From the NCBI GenBank assembly GCA_009777345.1, contig WRMB01000015.1:1-64000 (forward strand): a stretch of DNA of 64,000 bases. The letters are read 5' to 3'. The notes beneath the pieces are model-generated. The model was not told where the DNA came from and did no database searches. It saw only the letters and a program-made list of their open reading frames with translations. The translations under genes were made by a program, and so were the position numbers. This DNA is from Micrococcales bacterium (lineage in GTDB: Bacteria; Actinomycetota; Actinomycetes; Actinomycetales; Cellulomonadaceae). Each line of letters begins with the position of its first letter. Position 1 is the stretch's first letter. Below, in pieces: positions 54,419 through 64,000 of this stretch.

Positions 54419-55875
54419 CCGTCACCGACGCTCCCGGGGCCCAGCCGGACGCTCAGCCGAGCGTCCGACGGGACCGGCTGGGTGTCTGGCGGCGGTTGCA
54501 GGGCTGGTGGGACCCGCGGCGCTGGTCGTGGTGGGTGCAGACCATCGCGGTCTACACGCTGAGCCGGCTGTGGCTGGTCGTGGTGTTCACCCAGGCCGCG
54601 GCGCACCAGCCGCTCAACGGGTGGACCACGACGGTGTCGCCGTCGTACCTCGACTTCGTCGCGAACCAGTTCGACGGCCAGTGGTACCGCGGAATCGCCG
54701 AGTGCGGCCCCCCGCCCAACGGGTCCGTTCCGCCAGGCTGCGGGTTCGGTGGCCTGGGCTACCCGGACGAGCTGCCGCCGGACGGGCCGGACGGGGTGAA
54801 GCAGAACGCCTGGGCCTTCTTCCCGGCCTTCCCGCTGCTGGTCCGCACCGTGACGAACCTGACCGGTGGTACCTGGACGGTCACCGCGCCGCTGGTCGCC
54901 ACGGTCCTCGGCGCGCTGGCGATGCTGGTCGTCTACCGGCTGGTGGTCGACGGGGCCCGCTCGGCGGTGGCGGTCCGGCCGGGCCTGCCGCTGGCCACGG
55001 TCGCGGTGGTCTGCGTCTTCCCCACCGCCCCGGTGCTCCAGACGGCCTACACCGAGTCGCTGGCGCTGCTGCTGATCGCCCTGTCGCTGTGGGCGCTGGT
55101 GCGCCGCTGGTACATACTGGCCGCGCCGGCGGTGGTCGCGCTGGGGTTCACCCGGGCGGTGGCGCTGCCGATGGCGGTGGTCGTGGTCGTGCACGCCGCG
55201 GCCCGCTGGTGGACGGCCCGCCGCGCCCGCGACCCGGCACCGGCGCACGACGGTGACGGAGCCTCCGGCTGCGACGCGCCAGCACGCGGCCCCGACGACG
55301 TCCCGGTGCGGCACTGGGTGCAGATCGGTGCCCTGTTCGTCGTCGCGGTGGTCAGCGGTTTCTGCTGGCCGTGGCTGACCGCCCGCCAGACCGGTACACC
55401 CGACGCCTACCTGCAGACCCAGGAGGCCTGGCGGGCGACCGGTGCCGAACCGTTCGCGGGCTGGCGGATCGCCCAGTTCTGGGTGGGCAGGCTGTTGGCT
55501 CAGCTGGGGATCGACCCGGACGGCCTGGATCTCCGTGTGCTCCAGACCACGACCGTGGTGCTGATAATTGCTGTGCTGGTGCTGGTCGTCACGCTCCTGG
55601 TGGTACCGGCCGGACGGCGCACCGGACCAGAGCTCGTGGCCTGGTCAGCGGGTTACCTGGGGTATATCGCGGCCGTGGTCGAGCTGGGGTCGTCGCTGGC
55701 CCGGTTCCTGCTGCTCGCCTTTCCGATGGCGGCCGTCAGCGTCGGGCTGGTCACCCGTCCGGTATGGGCCCGGCGGGCCTGGCTGGCGCTGCTGCTCGTC
55801 GTGATGGCGGCGCTGCAGGCCGTCTGGGTCTACGAGATCTGGACCTACGGCATCAACGGCGACTGGCCGCCGTGA
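54415..55875 (+). CDS. mannosyltransferase-like integral membrane protein
   Basis: A 486-residue protein with about ten membrane helices. An early loop with NQFDGQWYRGIAECG and AFFPAFPLLVR resembles the loops of PIG-V and related polyprenyl-phosphate-mannose transferases, where acidic residues hold the donor. It would add a mannose or related sugar to an outside acceptor. It is coupled to the LOG gene by a GTGA overlap. The donor and acceptor are unknown. Confidence 0.65.
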   Translation: MTVTDAPGAQPDAQPSVRRDRLGVWRRLQGWWDPRRWSWWVQTIAVYTLSRLWLVVVFTQAAAHQPLNGWTTTVSPSYLDFVANQFDGQWYRGIAECGPPPNGSVPPGCGFGGLGYPDELPPDGPDGVKQNAWAFFPAFPLLVRTVTNLTGGTWTVTAPLVATVLGALAMLVVYRLVVDGARSAVAVRPGLPLATVAVVCVFPTAPVLQTAYTESLALLLIALSLWALVRRWYILAAPAVVALGFTRAVALPMAVVVVVHAAARWWTARRARDPAPAHDGDGASGCDAPARGPDDVPVRHWVQIGALFVVAVVSGFCWPWLTARQTGTPDAYLQTQEAWRATGAEPFAGWRIAQFWVGRLLAQLGIDPDGLDLRVLQTTTVVLIIAVLVLVVTLLVVPAGRRTGPELVAWSAGYLGYIAAVVELGSSLARFLLLAFPMAAVSVGLVTRPVWARRAWLALLLVVMAALQAVWVYEIWTYGINGDWPP

Positions 55876-55951
55876 GCCGACAGCCGCCTCGCCGCCGCGC
55901 CTCGCCGCCGAGGTGGCACGCGGTTGGGCCACCTGCTGCCGGTACGTGCCC

Positions 55952-55957
55952 TAAAAT
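55952..55957 (+). promoter_or_regulatory. -10 box for the DUF3117 gene
   Basis: TAAAAT is a clear AT-rich -10 box in a GC-rich region, about 92 bases upstream of the DUF3117 start. No -35 at suitable distance is convincing. Confidence 0.35.
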
Positions 55958-56048
55958 GGCTCCGGTCCCCCGGTGGCAGGTGGTCGACGCTTGATGGTTG
56001 CGCTGGTGGGCTGTCCGCTTGACGTTACGGGTGAAGGAGAGGCCGCCG

Positions 56049-56216
56049 ATGGCCGCGATGAAGCCGAGGACCGGCGACGGTCCGATGGAGGTCACCAAGG
56101 AAGGCCGCGGCATCGTCATGCGTGTCCCGCTAGAGGGCGGCGGGCGCCTGGTCGTCGAGCTGAAGGCCGACGAGGCCGCCGACCTTGGCGAGAAGCTGAC
56201 CTCCGCCGTCGGCTGA
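56049..56216 (+). CDS. DUF3117 protein
   Basis: A 55-residue protein that matches DUF3117 from end to end (MAAMKPRTGDGPMEVTKEGR, then VMRVPLEGGGRLVVEL and a closing ADLGEKL). It is nearly invariant in actinobacteria and has no known role. The ATG at 56049 follows GAAGGAGAGG; the longer frame upstream is not conserved in this family. It ends ten bases before the pepA start. Confidence 0.93.
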   Translation: MAAMKPRTGDGPMEVTKEGRGIVMRVPLEGGGRLVVELKADEAADLGEKLTSAVG

Positions 56217-56226
56217 CCCGTCGAAC

Positions 56227-57813
56227 ATGGCATCGGTCCTGCCCCAGGTCACGCTGACCGGTGGTGAGGTCGCCAGTACCCCCCTGCTGGCGTCGGGCGG
56301 CGTCGACGCCCTCGCCGTCCCGGTCGGCCCGGCGGCCGACGGTGACGAGGCGCTGAGCCCCGGGTCGGGCGCCGCCCAGGCCGCGGCCCGGTTCGGTATC
56401 GACCTGGCGGGGCTGGCCGAGCGGGCGGGTATGACCGGGAAGGCCGGGGAGGCGCACGTCGTCGACCTGCCGCGGACCGTCGGTTCGGCGGTGCGCCTGC
56501 CGTGGCACGACCTGCCCGTCCGGCTGGTGCTGGTCGGCACCGGGGCGGGTACCACGACCGACCTGCGCCGGGCCGGTGCCGCCCTGGCCGGTGCCACGCG
56601 CGGCCTGGACCGGGTGGTCTCGACGGTCGCCACCAGCGCCGCAGACTCCGCCTCACGCACCGCCGAGGTGGTGCGGGTCCTGGTCGAGGGCTACCTGCTG
56701 GCGGCGTACCCGACGTTCACGCTGGCCAGCCAGCCGCCGGAACCGGCCGCCGCGCTGGTGCTGCTCGGGCCGGACGGTACCCGGGCGGAAGCCGCCGTGG
56801 CCGCCGCCCGGGCGGTCGCCCAGGCGACCTGGCTGGCCCGGGACCTCACCGCCACCCCGGCCAGCACCAAGACCCCCGCCTGGTTGGCCCGCCAGGCCTC
56901 CCGCCAGGCCAAGGCCGCCGGCCTGGAGGTCGAGGTGCTGCGGCCCCGACGGCTGGCCGACGAGGGTTTCGGCGGGCTGCTCGCCGTCGGCGGCGGGTCG
57001 GCGAACGGTCCGCGGCTGGTGCGGGTCACCTCGGTGCCGCAGGTGACCGCCGCCCGGCACGTCGTCGTGGTGGGCAAGGGGATCACGTTCGACACCGGCG
57101 GGATCAGCCTGAAACCGCGCGAGTCGATGGTGACGATGAAGACCGATATGGCCGGGGCGGCGGTCGCCCTGGCCACGGTGCTCGGGGCCGCCGCGCTGGG
57201 CGTGCCCTACCGGGTGAGCGCGGTGCTGGCCTGCGCGGAGAACCACCTGGGCGGGGCGTCGTACCGGCCCGGTGACGTGGTGAGGACGCACGGTGGTCGC
57301 ACCGTCGAGGTGACGAACACCGACGCGGAAGGCCGGATGGTCCTGGCCGACGCCCTGGACTGGGCGGTCACCACCCTGGCCCCCGACGTGCTGGTCGACG
57401 TGGCCACCCTCACCGGCGCCGCCAAGGTCGCCCTGGGGCTGGGCACCGGCGCGCTGCTCAGCGACGACGACGCCCTGGCCGCCGCCCTGGTGACCGCCGG
57501 GGACGCGGCGGGCGAACCGGTGTGGCGCCTGCCCCTGGTCACCGAGTACGAGCCGTACCTGGACTCAGCGCTGGCCGACGTGCGCCAGGAGAGCCACGAC
57601 CCGCGCTCCGGCGCCGGGGCGATCCTGGCCGCCCTGATGCTGCGCCGTTTCGTCGGCCCGCGCGCCGAGCCCGCCTCCGTCCCCTGGGCCCACCTGGACA
57701 TCGCCGGCCCGGCCCGCTCGTCCAAGGCCACCCACGAGGTCCCCGAAGGCCCGACCGGTTTCGGCGTCCGGCTCCTGCTGTCCTGGCTGTCCGCCCCCAC
57801 CCTGGGCGTCTGA
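56227..57813 (+). CDS. pepA: leucyl aminopeptidase
   Basis: A 528-residue M17 cytosol aminopeptidase. The two-metal site is visible as GKGITFDTGGISLKP and TDMAGAA, and the signature NTDAEGRMVLADAL holds the Asp/Glu ligands and the catalytic Arg. It removes N-terminal residues from peptides. The N-terminal half is the usual macro-like domain. ATG 56227 has no strong ribosome site. It converges on the O-methyltransferase gene with a hairpin repeat between. Confidence 0.92.
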   Translation: MASVLPQVTLTGGEVASTPLLASGGVDALAVPVGPAADGDEALSPGSGAAQAAARFGIDLAGLAERAGMTGKAGEAHVVDLPRTVGSAVRLPWHDLPVRLVLVGTGAGTTTDLRRAGAALAGATRGLDRVVSTVATSAADSASRTAEVVRVLVEGYLLAAYPTFTLASQPPEPAAALVLLGPDGTRAEAAVAAARAVAQATWLARDLTATPASTKTPAWLARQASRQAKAAGLEVEVLRPRRLADEGFGGLLAVGGGSANGPRLVRVTSVPQVTAARHVVVVGKGITFDTGGISLKPRESMVTMKTDMAGAAVALATVLGAAALGVPYRVSAVLACAENHLGGASYRPGDVVRTHGGRTVEVTNTDAEGRMVLADALDWAVTTLAPDVLVDVATLTGAAKVALGLGTGALLSDDDALAAALVTAGDAAGEPVWRLPLVTEYEPYLDSALADVRQESHDPRSGAGAILAALMLRRFVGPRAEPASVPWAHLDIAGPARSSKATHEVPEGPTGFGVRLLLSWLSAPTLGV

Positions 57814-57833
57814 CGGCCTCCCGTCGGGGACGC

Positions 57834-57895
57834 GGTCGTTCATAGACCACAAAGTCGTTCATGCGACTGAACGACTTTGTGATCTATGAACGACC
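57834..57895. repeat. 62-bp hairpin repeat, copy B
   Basis: Arms of 28 bases (57834-57861 and 57868-57895) with a six-base loop repeat the core of copy A at 6509-6580, including GTCGTTCATAGACCAC and AAAGTCGTTCA. One position is a G-T pair. It stands between the converging pepA and O-methyltransferase genes. Confidence 0.85.
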
Positions 57896-57901
57896 TGACG
57901 G

Positions 57902-58531
57902 TCAGCGTCGGACGGCGAGCAGGAGGCCGTCGCCGACGCTGAGCAGGACCACGTCGAAGCGGTCGTCGGCCCGCAGGGTCCGGTGCAGGTCGCGGGCGGC
58001 GACGGTCTGCTCGTCGCGCCGGGCCGGGTCGGCGACGTGGTCGCGCCACAGGGCGTGGTTGACGGCCAGCGTGCCTCCGGGGCGCAGCAGCCGGACGGCG
58101 TGCGCGGCGTAGGTCGCGTGGCTCTCCGGGTCGGCGTCGACCACGACCAGGTCGTAGGCGGCGTCGGTGAGCCGCGGCAGCACGTCCTGGGCTCTCCCGC
58201 GGATGGCCCGCACCCGGGTGGGACGCACCCCGGCCTCGGCGAACGCCTCTTTCGCGGCCCGCTGGTGCTCGACCTCCACGTCGATGGTGGTGAGCACGCC
58301 GTCGTCGGGCATGCCGCGCAGCAGGTGCAGCGCTGCGACACCGGTGCCGGTGCCGATCTCGACCACCGCCCGGGCCCGGGCCGCGAGCACCCCGAGCAGG
58401 GCGCCCGTCGCGGGGCTGACCGGTTCGGCGCCGAGCTCGTCGGCGCGTTCGCGCGCGTCGGCGACGATATCGTCCTCGGTGACGCTCTCTTCGCAGTAGA
58501 ACCAGGACAGGGCCTTGTCGGTGGGCATCAC
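57902..58531 (-). CDS. SAM-dependent O-methyltransferase (Rv1220c-like)
   Basis: A 209-residue class I methyltransferase of the catechol/caffeoyl-CoA type. The SAM motif VVEIGTGTGVAALHLL is near residues 56-71 and YDLVVVDADPESH holds the metal-binding Asp. It methylates a hydroxyl on a small molecule that is not known. Its position, divergent from the sigE gene, is the same as in Mycobacterium (Rv1220c-sigE). Confidence 0.88.
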   Translation of the reverse strand: MMPTDKALSWFYCEESVTEDDIVADARERADELGAEPVSPATGALLGVLAARARAVVEIGTGTGVAALHLLRGMPDDGVLTTIDVEVEHQRAAKEAFAEAGVRPTRVRAIRGRAQDVLPRLTDAAYDLVVVDADPESHATYAAHAVRLLRPGGTLAVNHALWRDHVADPARRDEQTVAARDLHRTLRADDRFDVVLLSVGDGLLLAVRR

Positions 58532-58639
58532 GGCTCTCAGCGCTCGGTGGACGGCCCGGTGGGTTCAGGGGGCGGGACCGCTGCCAAGCCTAGCGGTCAC
58601 CAGGACGAGCCCTAGGGTTTCGGCGGGCAGCATGCGATT

Positions 58640-59224
58640 ATGGACCGCATGACGACCAACGACCCGCCCGACGTCGCGGCGTGGTGCCCGCCGTCGTGGG
58701 AGCAGATCGTCGCCGAGCACTCCGCGCGGGTGTACCGGCTGGCCTACCGGCTGACCGGTAACCAGCAGGACGCCGAGGACCTGACCCAGGAGACCTTCCT
58801 GCGGGTGTTCCGGTCGTTGCACACCTACTCGCCGGGCACGTTCGAGGGCTGGCTGCACCGGATCACGACCAACCTGTTCCTGGACTCCACCCGGCGCCGC
58901 TCGAAGGTGCGCCTGGAGCTCATGGGCGACGACGCCGACTGGTTCGGCACCGTATCGCCGGAGGAGTCCCCCGAGCGGCGCTACGAGCACCAGAACCTCG
59001 ACGACGACGTGCAGCGCGCCCTGGACGCGCTGCCCCCGGCCTACCGCGCCGCCGTCGTGCTCGCCGATATCGAACAGCTCTCCTACGAGGAGATCGCGGT
59101 GACGCTGGGCGTCAAGCTCGGCACGGTGCGCTCGCGCATCCACCGGGCCCGCGCCCAGCTGCGGGTCGCCCTGGAGCACCGACGGCCGACGTCCCCGGCG
59201 CCCGAGGCGGTGGCGGTTCGATGA
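58640..59224 (+). CDS. sigE: ECF sigma factor, SigE-like
   Basis: A 194-residue extracytoplasmic-function sigma factor with region 2 ([25 protein letters not shown]) and region 4 ([41 protein letters not shown]). By order (O-methyltransferase, sigma, anti-sigma, tatB) it is the counterpart of mycobacterial SigE, which answers envelope stress. ATG 58640 or 58652 may be used. The stop overlaps the anti-sigma start. Confidence 0.9.
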   Translation: MDRMTTNDPPDVAAWCPPSWEQIVAEHSARVYRLAYRLTGNQQDAEDLTQETFLRVFRSLHTYSPGTFEGWLHRITTNLFLDSTRRRSKVRLELMGDDADWFGTVSPEESPERRYEHQNLDDDVQRALDALPPAYRAAVVLADIEQLSYEEIAVTLGVKLGTVRSRIHRARAQLRVALEHRRPTSPAPEAVAVR

Positions 59225-60117
59225 CGTACCTCGGTTCCCTGCCCCGTCTCGGTGCTCGGCCCCATCTCGGTTCCAGGCTCAGCGCGCTGGCGGACGGTCA
59301 GCTGTCCGCCGCCGAGACCGACGACGCCCTGGTGCACGTGGCCGCCTGCCCGCGCTGCGCCGACGAGCTCAGAGCCGCCCGCGCGGCCCACGACCTGCTG
59401 GTGGCGACGGCCTGGACCACCCCGCCGCCCGACCCGGCCCTGACCTCCCGTCTGCTGGCCATGCGGGCCGCGCCACCGGTACGGCCCGGCGACCCGTTCG
59501 CCGGGCAGACGCAGGCCGTCCGGCTGTCGACCGGTCCGTGGGGCGGCTTGCCGGGTGGCGCGCCGGTCTGGGCCGCGGGCTCGCTGGCCGGTCTCGCCCT
59601 GGTGGTGACGGTGCTGTTCCTGCTCGGGGCCCGGCCCGACGTCGTGCCGGTGGACCACTCCGGGGTGCCGCTGGTGCTGCTCGGCGACGCCCAGCCGGTG
59701 GCCGCGCTCGTCGACCTGGACGGGCTGCGCGCCGACGGCTGGACCGTGCCCGACCCGCTGCCGTCGGGCTGGACGGTCACCGCCGCCGGGGTGTCCGCCG
59801 GGGTGCTGGAGATCGACCTGACCGGTCCGGGCGGTGCCGTCGTCGTCGTCACCCAGCAGCGCGGCGTGCTGGGCCGGGACCTGCTGGCGGCCCTGCCCAC
59901 GACGGACGTCGTCGGCCGCACGGTCGCGGTGGTGTCGTACCAGCCGTGGACGGTGGTGTGGCAGGCGGGCGATACCGTCGTCGGGCTGGTCGTCACGGAC
60001 GGCGGCATCGATACCGCCGAGACGCTGGTCGCGGCCTTCCCCGCGGGCGACTACGACGACAGGGTGCCCGCCCGGCTGGCCCGCGGCTGGACGAGCCTGG
60101 CGTCGTGGCTGCGGTAG
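59221..60117 (+). CDS. zinc-finger anti-sigma factor
   Basis: A 298-residue anti-sigma factor. The ZAS-like motif H39-x3-C43-x2-C46 (HVAACPRC) lies in the N-terminal sigma-binding part; a membrane helix follows ([18 protein letters not shown], about 120-137) and an outside domain of about 155 residues. Zinc loss or cleavage would free the sigma factor. The start overlaps the sigma gene stop by ATGA. In Mycobacterium an htrA gene stands between this gene and tatB; here tatB follows directly. Confidence 0.82.
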   Translation: MTYLGSLPRLGARPHLGSRLSALADGQLSAAETDDALVHVAACPRCADELRAARAAHDLLVATAWTTPPPDPALTSRLLAMRAAPPVRPGDPFAGQTQAVRLSTGPWGGLPGGAPVWAAGSLAGLALVVTVLFLLGARPDVVPVDHSGVPLVLLGDAQPVAALVDLDGLRADGWTVPDPLPSGWTVTAAGVSAGVLEIDLTGPGGAVVVVTQQRGVLGRDLLAALPTTDVVGRTVAVVSYQPWTVVWQAGDTVVGLVVTDGGIDTAETLVAAFPAGDYDDRVPARLARGWTSLASWLR

Positions 60118-60178
60118 CCGGTCGGTAGCCTGTCGCCGCTCGGCCTGGTCGGGTGTGCGGCGAGGGTAACCTTGCTCC

Positions 60179-62182
<2,004 letters not shown>

Positions 62183-62236
62183 CCAGCGGACGGCAGGAAC
62201 CGTCCGTCCCGGCTGACGGAGCCCTACGAGGCGCGG

Positions 62237-62256
62237 TATCATCTGATATCAGGAGG
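62237..62256 (+). promoter_or_regulatory. promoter/operator of the second VapBC pair
   Basis: TATCAT (62237-62242) fits a -10 box, and the 10-base perfect palindrome CTGATATCAG (62243-62252) overlaps the ribosome site AGGAGG (62251-62256). RHH antitoxins commonly bind such sites for self-repression. Confidence 0.5.
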
Positions 62257-62263
62257 TGGTCCT

Positions 62264-62494
62264 ATGGCGGACGTGCTGATCAGAGACCTCACCGAGGAGA
62301 CGGTCGCGAAGATTGACCTGCTGGCGGGCCGTTCTGGGCTGTCCCGGGTCGAGTACCTGCGGCGGACCGTCGAGCAGGAGGCGGCACGGGCATCGGGCTC
62401 GTCAGCGACCCGAGACCGGTGGACCCGGTTGGCCGAGCTGGCGCACGACGTCCGCAGCGAGGACTTCGAGTCACGGGCCTGGCGGCATGCCTGA
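62264..62494 (+). CDS. ribbon-helix-helix VapB-type antitoxin
   Basis: A 76-residue protein with an RHH fold: the strand ADVLIRDLTEETVAKIDLLA and helices with GLSRVEYLRRTVEQEAARA. It would bind the operator as a dimer and block the toxin with its C-terminal tail. ATG follows AGGAGGTGGTCCT. It overlaps the toxin gene by eight bases. Confidence 0.85.
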   Translation: MADVLIRDLTEETVAKIDLLAGRSGLSRVEYLRRTVEQEAARASGSSATRDRWTRLAELAHDVRSEDFESRAWRHA

Positions 62495-62903
62495 CACCTA
62501 CCTGATCGACAAGTCGGCCCTGGTGCGGATGCCCGAGAGCCCCGATGTGGACACCTGGACGAACCGGGTGGACCGGGGCCTGGTCCGTATCGCCGTGCCC
62601 ACGCTGCTGGAGCTGGGGTACTCGGCGCGGTCAGCCGACGACCTGACCGAGCTGCTGGACGAACCGCCAGTCGCCGCGATGCCGGTCGAGCACCTGACAC
62701 CCGCTGCGGAGAAACGGGCGCTGGACGTGCTCCGGCTGCTCGCCGCTCAAGGTCAGCACCGCGCACCGTCTGTCGCCGACGTGCTGCTCGCCGCGATCGC
62801 CGAGCAGTCCAACCTCGTCGTGCTGCACGTCGACAAGGACTTCGACCTCATCGCCTCGGTCACGGGCCAGAAGGTCCAGCGCCTCGCCCTGTCCCCGCTC
62901 TGA
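62487..62903 (+). CDS. VapC-type PIN toxin
   Basis: A 138-residue PIN-domain ribonuclease. D8 (LIDKSAL), E42 (PTLLELGYS), a later Asp in SVADVLLAAIA and Asp in HVDKDFD make up the acidic site. The starting MPDTYLIDKSALVR is typical of the VapC members found next to RHH antitoxins. It probably cleaves an RNA target and is complete. Confidence 0.85.
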   Translation: MPDTYLIDKSALVRMPESPDVDTWTNRVDRGLVRIAVPTLLELGYSARSADDLTELLDEPPVAAMPVEHLTPAAEKRALDVLRLLAAQGQHRAPSVADVLLAAIAEQSNLVVLHVDKDFDLIASVTGQKVQRLALSPL

Positions 62904-62963
62904 GGGACACAGCCCGGTACAGGCTCGTGATCTCGTCGTCGGCCGACCCGTTATGCTGCGGGC

Positions 62964-63767
62964 GTGCCCGTCGCTGAACCCGGACGTTTCGACCGGCTGG
63001 ACGCCGCCCATGTCGAGGCCACCCTGGTCCGGCTGCGCGAGCGGATCGACACTGCGATGCCTGGACGACACCTGGCCGACGTCGTCGAAGAGGTGCGCCA
63101 GGTCGTCGTCGGCATCGGGAAGGACGCCCGCTTCGCCACGTGGCGCCGGGCTGTGCGCATCGGGTCGTGGGTGGCGACCGCATGCCTGGTGGCGCTGATC
63201 GTGGCGGCGGTGGTCTCGGCGGTGCGGGCAGGGCTGGGCTCCGACGACGTGCACGGCTTCGAGTGGCTCGGTGTGATCGAGAGCGGCGTCAACGACGTCG
63301 TGTTCGCCGCCGTCGCGATCTGGTTCTTGCAGTCCCTGCCAGAACGGGTCGAGCGGCGGCGCCTGCTGACGACCCTGTACCGGCTGCGCTCGCTGGCCCA
63401 CGTCACCGATATGCACCAGATGACCAAGCACACCGTGGACGAGCAGCCCCTGCAGGACGTCGACGTCCCGCACCGTGTGATGGACGAAGCCAGCTACGTG
63501 CGCTACCTGGAGTTCTGTTCGTCGCTGCTGTCCCTGACAGCGAAAACGGCGGCGCTGTGCGGCGAGGACACCACCGACGCCGTCGTGCTGGACACGGTGA
63601 GCGAGATCGAGACCCTGACCGCCAGCATGAGCCGCAAGATCTGGCAGAAGATCTCCCTGATCCGCATGGTCCCAGGGGACTCCCAGCAGGCCGACCACCT
63701 GGTGCTGTCGTCGCAACCAGAACAGGCCACGCCACCAGGGCCCGTCGCCGACGATGCGCCCGTCTAG
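62964..63767 (+). CDS. two-helix membrane protein of unknown role
   Basis: A 267-residue protein with two membrane helices (about residues 68-90 and 110-125) and a long cytoplasmic C-terminal part (130-267) with helical, charged segments and Cys residues (EFCSSLL). No family is recognised. GTG 62964 lies six bases after TATGCT, so its mRNA is likely leaderless. A strong terminator follows. Confidence 0.55.
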   Translation: MPVAEPGRFDRLDAAHVEATLVRLRERIDTAMPGRHLADVVEEVRQVVVGIGKDARFATWRRAVRIGSWVATACLVALIVAAVVSAVRAGLGSDDVHGFEWLGVIESGVNDVVFAAVAIWFLQSLPERVERRRLLTTLYRLRSLAHVTDMHQMTKHTVDEQPLQDVDVPHRVMDEASYVRYLEFCSSLLSLTAKTAALCGEDTTDAVVLDTVSEIETLTASMSRKIWQKISLIRMVPGDSQQADHLVLSSQPEQATPPGPVADDAPV

Positions 63768-63807
63768 GCAGGTCCCGACCGGCACTGTCCAGCCTTCGGT
63801 ATGGTTG

Positions 63808-63847
63808 ACGACGACCCCCGGGCGGTGCTGCGCCTGGGGGTCGTCGT
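63808..63847 (+). terminator. terminator of the last gene
   Basis: ACGACGACCCCC (63808-63819) pairs with GGGGGTCGTCGT (63836-63847) around a 16-base loop, 40 bases after the stop. Confidence 0.75.
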
Positions 63848-63932
63848 CGTGAGGAGCCCGCGACGGTCTCCACGTCTGAGAGGTCCAGCGCGAGGCTTTT
63901 GTTCCCACAGTGGCCCCCCTCTTCCAATGGTA

Positions 63933-63967
63933 ACCGATAAGGCTGCTCTGGTTCGTGGGTCTGACGC
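63933..63967. repeat. 35-bp dispersed element, copy 2
   Basis: Second copy of the element at 51865-51899: ACCGATAA, nine bases, then GGTTCGTGGGTCTGACGC. It is near the window edge and no gene is seen beyond the terminator, so its full extent is unknown. Confidence 0.6.
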
Positions 63968-64000
63968 CGTTCCACCGCCTCCAGACGGGGGAAAGGGGGC

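Overview
The window is GC-rich DNA (about 70 % by eye) with GTG and TTG starts, TANNNT -10 boxes, and actinobacterial families throughout: an actinobacterial TilS-Hpt pair with a zincin-like protease, DUF3117, DUF4244, SigE with a zinc-binding anti-sigma factor, TatB, an SCO7613-type membrane protein and an LPDTG surface protein. The content fits a Gram-positive actinomycete, most likely in or near Micrococcales/Actinomycetales. The genus cannot be told from the sequence. No rRNA, tRNA or CRISPR array was found.

Layout. 1-4.4 kb: right part of an actinomycete integrative element (FtsK/TraB-type ATPase cut by the window edge, RepSA-like HUH initiator, Xis, tyrosine integrase). 4.5-10.9 kb: VapBC-type toxin-antitoxin (TA) pair, Eis-like acetyltransferase, a 72-bp perfect-hairpin repeat and a 33-bp palindromic tandem array, then hpt-tilS-metalloprotease, a decayed MazF-like tail and a Fic AMP transferase. 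11-21.6 kb: envelope and carbohydrate genes (flavin monooxygenase-like protein, GT2, an internally duplicated 1574-residue membrane protein, GH15-like protein, polysaccharide deacetylase), with a PIN-like TA module inserted behind GT2 and bracketed by a 51-bp direct repeat. 21.7-26 kb: pheA, then three secreted proteins that share an I36/crystallin-like module and carry a CHAP domain, nothing, or an M23 domain. 26.3-35 kb: pseudopilin genes without their assembly machinery, MFS, two-component system, LPDTG protein, VanW-type protein. 35-38.4 kb: fdxA-dapC-gltA.

38.5-46.6 kb is the most unusual part: a TetR regulator, an AvrD/AfsA-like hotdog protein, a NadR-type P-loop kinase, a MacB-type ABC transporter (ATPase and permease), a second truncated copy of the kinase, and an MFS exporter. 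The AvrD promoter (TTGCAA, 17 nt, TACGCT) carries a CAACCA-TGGTTG palindrome in its spacer, resembling the operators of gamma-butyrolactone receptors. I read this as a candidate small-molecule signal or specialised-metabolite locus with its own receptor and export route. A perfect 190-bp copy of the 3' end of the neighbouring 1447-residue gene lies inside it, fused to the kinase remnant, so the locus has been rearranged recently.

46.6-64 kb is mostly core: HAD hydrolase, SCO7613-like protein, a lytic-transglycosylase-like protein, a short dapD-like N-terminal fragment, TM2 protein, LOG-family protein, mannosyltransferase-like protein, DUF3117, pepA, a second hairpin copy, O-methyltransferase, sigE-rseA-tatB, trpS, a 2'-5' RNA ligase-like protein, VapBC, and a membrane protein ending in a strong terminator.
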